Assembly (NCBI GenBank): GCA_029449245.1
Contig: JANATF010000004.1
Span: 3,100,001-3,164,000, forward strand
Direction of reading: 5' to 3'
Origin: Mortierella alpina
Lineage: Eukaryota; Mortierellomycota; Mortierellomycetes; Mortierellales; Mortierellaceae
Length of the DNA stretch: 64,000 nucleotides
The position numbers and the translations under genes are program-made. Positions 61,826 through 64,000 of this stretch are shown here, in pieces; position 1 is the stretch's first letter, and every line of letters starts with the position of its first letter. The notes below the pieces were generated by a model. The model saw nothing but the letters and a program-made list of their open reading frames with translations, had not been told where the DNA came from and ran no database searches.

Positions 61826-63956
61826 ATGAATACATTCACAACAAAGAGCACGCCGTTGCTGGGTGGCTCCAGTGACAATATCCTCAGTCCCTCAGACCAA
61901 GCTTCACCGTCCACTGGCCTTGATCTCCGTCCGAGTACCAAGAGGGAACTGACGCAGCTCGAGAACTTTGCAGTCTCCGCGTTGGCACCCTCCATCGCTG
62001 TGCTCTTCACCAACCCGTTCGACACCGTGAAAGTCCGACTTCAGCTCCAGGGCGAGTTTGTCAAGACCAGGGAACCAGGCAGGAATGGCAAAGAGGTGGT
62101 CAGAGTGTCTGAAAAGGTAAAGGAGAAAAAAACATGCAGGCTGGTCTGTTTCTTCATGTGTTGCACATTAGCTGCCGCATGAGGTTGACCAGGCAAGTTG
62201 GATGATCAAACGACACCGGAGAGCCGCAGAGCCAAACTGAACGAGCCCTTGAGCTATTATTTTTGTTTTTACCCCGCATTCGAATCGGGCTATACATTTT
62301 TCGTTTATTTATTTACACCTCGTGTGAGAAGAGTGGTGAGGAGGGACAGGAATCGCTCACCAGCTCGTTTTAGCTGCAGCAGCCATATACAACACACACC
62401 ACTGCAGCAAGCAAAGAGAGACAGACATGCAGCAAGTTCTCAAAGTGACACCAACCGCTTCTCATTATGTGTTGTTCTCCCTCTATGCTCCGAGGTGGGA
62501 GTAACTTTCTTTGCCCATTTTTTTTTGTTCTGTTCCTGTCTACCCTTTTGGATGAGGACTTGTCAGAGAGGGATTATTCGGTTCGTTTTGTTGGGGTGGT
62601 CGGAAGAGCAAAACAAGAAAGTGGGTGGAGTTGCAACTCTCTGCTGTATACCATACACAGGTGGACGGACGGACGGAGGTCAAGGTGCACACGGACACAA
62701 ACAGCCAACGCTCAGGAACACTCCATCGCTGGGCAAACACTGACGGGAGCGAGAATCAGGGCGAGTGCAAAATATGGAGCATTCAGGAGCAACACAGCCA
62801 TCTGAGACATGTCCTATGGGACACCCAAGGCATATGAGCATTGCACTAAACACTCCCACGGGGTGCGCACGGCTTGTGCATCCACGCTCTCCCCTATCCC
62901 TGTGCGCGTGTCCCCTTATTGTCCTCTGCATCCGATTCTAACCGATGCTGTCTCTGTGCGCTAGGTCTATAAATCCTCCTTGGACTGCCTGCAAAAGACC
63001 TTCAGGCACGAGGGAATGCGCGGCTTGCAGAAAGGTCTTTTTCCAGCAATTCTCAAAGAGTCGTCTAAAAATATCTTTCGTCTGGGTCTTTATGACCCTA
63101 TCCTCAATGCCATGCATCCGCTGAGCTACCCGGGCGAAGCAAGCACCGCACCGGCGTGGAAGCGTATGATTGCTGGTGCCACATGTGGTGCTATGGGCGC
63201 TATCAGCGCCAACCCCTTTGAACTTATCAAGACCCGACTTCAGTCTCATTCGACAGGCGCACTCGCTGTTGGAACTCAGTACTCGTACACGGGCACATTC
63301 TCGGCACTCCGAACCATCGTCGCCACTGATGGTTTCATGACCTTGTATCGTGGATCCATGATCTCGATTGCGCGATCCATGTTTGGCAGTGCTGCTAACC
63401 TAACCACGTATTCGCTGCTGAAGGACCACGCCAGGAATCATTGGGGCGCTCAGGACGGTATTATGCTCGACATGATGAGCTCACTCGTTAGTGCGTTCGT
63501 CAGTGTCGTCGTCATGAACCCTATGGATGTGGTGTAAGTTCACTCGCCAGGCGATCGCATATCTTTTTTTTCGGAGTCGTGGCTAATTCGTCCTTGCATT
63601 CTAGTCGTATCCGTCTCTACAACAGATCCTCGCAGTCCTCGTCGCAGACGACACTTCAGTCTTGTCGCCATATTTTCACCACAGAAGGACCTCTGGCATT
63701 TTACAAGGGATTCTCGACCCATTTTATGCGAATCGGACCCCATTTCACGCTCACCTTTGTGTTCCTGGGCATGCTGAAACGACACTTGATTGAGGGATCG
63801 TCACCGCAGACGAGCTCCGAGAGCAGAGTTTCTACAACCTCCCACAATATCCTCCACCCAAAGGACGACAGTCATTCCTCCTCGTCATCCTCTCCGTCGT
63901 CATCGACGCCTTCACTTGCATCCGGTGTGATTCCAAGAAGAGAAGAACAGATTTAA
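61826..63956 (+). CDS. Mitochondrial carrier, SLC25A34/35 or OAC1-like
   Basis: Three exons, 61826-62116, 62965-63533 and 63605-63956, give 403 residues; intron 1 is 848 bp. Three mitochondrial-carrier signatures are present, one per repeat: PFDTVKVRLQLQ (about 71-82), PFELIKTRLQ and PMDVVRIRLYNR. Typical helices and G-rich patches follow (RGLQKGLFPAILKES, AGATCGAMGAISANP, LYRGSMISIARSMFGSAAN, FYKGFSTHFMRIGPHFTLTF). The RLYN sequence after the third signature and the SAANLTTYS segment point to the SLC25A34/35-OAC1 group, which exchanges oxaloacetate, sulfate or related anions across the inner membrane; the exact substrate is inferred. A 60-residue N-terminal and 50-residue C-terminal Ser-rich extension are unusual. 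It is complete within the window. Confidence 0.9.
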
Positions 63957-64000
63957 CTCGACGCTTCCGACTTTTGTGGGCTTGCAGCAGTAACTGTTCT

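Overview
The window is nuclear DNA of a filamentous, early-diverging fungus. It shows dense short GT-AG introns, CT-rich 5' leaders and low-complexity S/T/Q-rich proteins. The delta-9 desaturase with a fused cytochrome b5 domain closely resembles the Mortierella Ole1 type, so a Mortierellomycota (Mortierella-like, oleaginous) source is the best guess; this is inference from gene content only. I assembled 17 protein-coding genes by splicing exons by eye; exon ends are given in each entry and all joins keep frame.

Layout: 0-6 kb holds a head-to-head pair, a ZNF830-type zinc-finger gene (-) and SMC6 (+). 8-15.6 kb is a very long disordered PH-domain protein (+). 16.6-19.4 kb is an uncharacterised disordered protein (+). 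19.8-23.2 kb is a single-pass membrane protein with an LEA/DUF3712-like lumenal part (-). 24.7-29.3 kb is a head-to-head pair for mitochondrial translation, mtIF2 (-) and uL13m (+). 29.4-33.9 kb carries a small unknown gene (-), the desaturase (+) and a WRAP73-type WD40 gene (-). 36.2-37.1 kb is a four-TM protein (+). 39.7-42.9 kb is GTP-type PEP carboxykinase with a mitochondrial leader (+), converging on an ABCC transporter (43.3-48.3 kb, -). 52.6-64 kb holds a PH protein (+), Hsp78 (+), a short/branched-chain acyl-CoA dehydrogenase (-) and a SLC25A34/35-type carrier (+).

The most interesting stretch is 48.9-51.4 kb, which has no convincing protein. On the minus strand it shows a series of consensus 5' splice sites about 300 bp apart, and the sequences between them contain box C/D snoRNA signatures (RUGAUGA ... 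CUGA). Three types of guide element match rRNA segments I recognise: an 18S segment methylated in yeast at Gm1572 (snR57 type), a 25S segment targeted by snR61/SNORD38 (two tandem copies), and the 25S segment targeted by U18. I read this as a non-coding, multi-intron snoRNA host gene (UHG/GAS5-like) with at least six nested snoRNAs, two of them with no target I recognise.

Several genes serve mitochondria (mtIF2, uL13m, PEPCK with leader, Hsp78, acyl-CoA dehydrogenase, carrier). The rest cover DNA repair/chromosome structure, lipid desaturation, detoxification transport and rRNA modification. No mobile element, CRISPR array, tRNA or rRNA gene was found.
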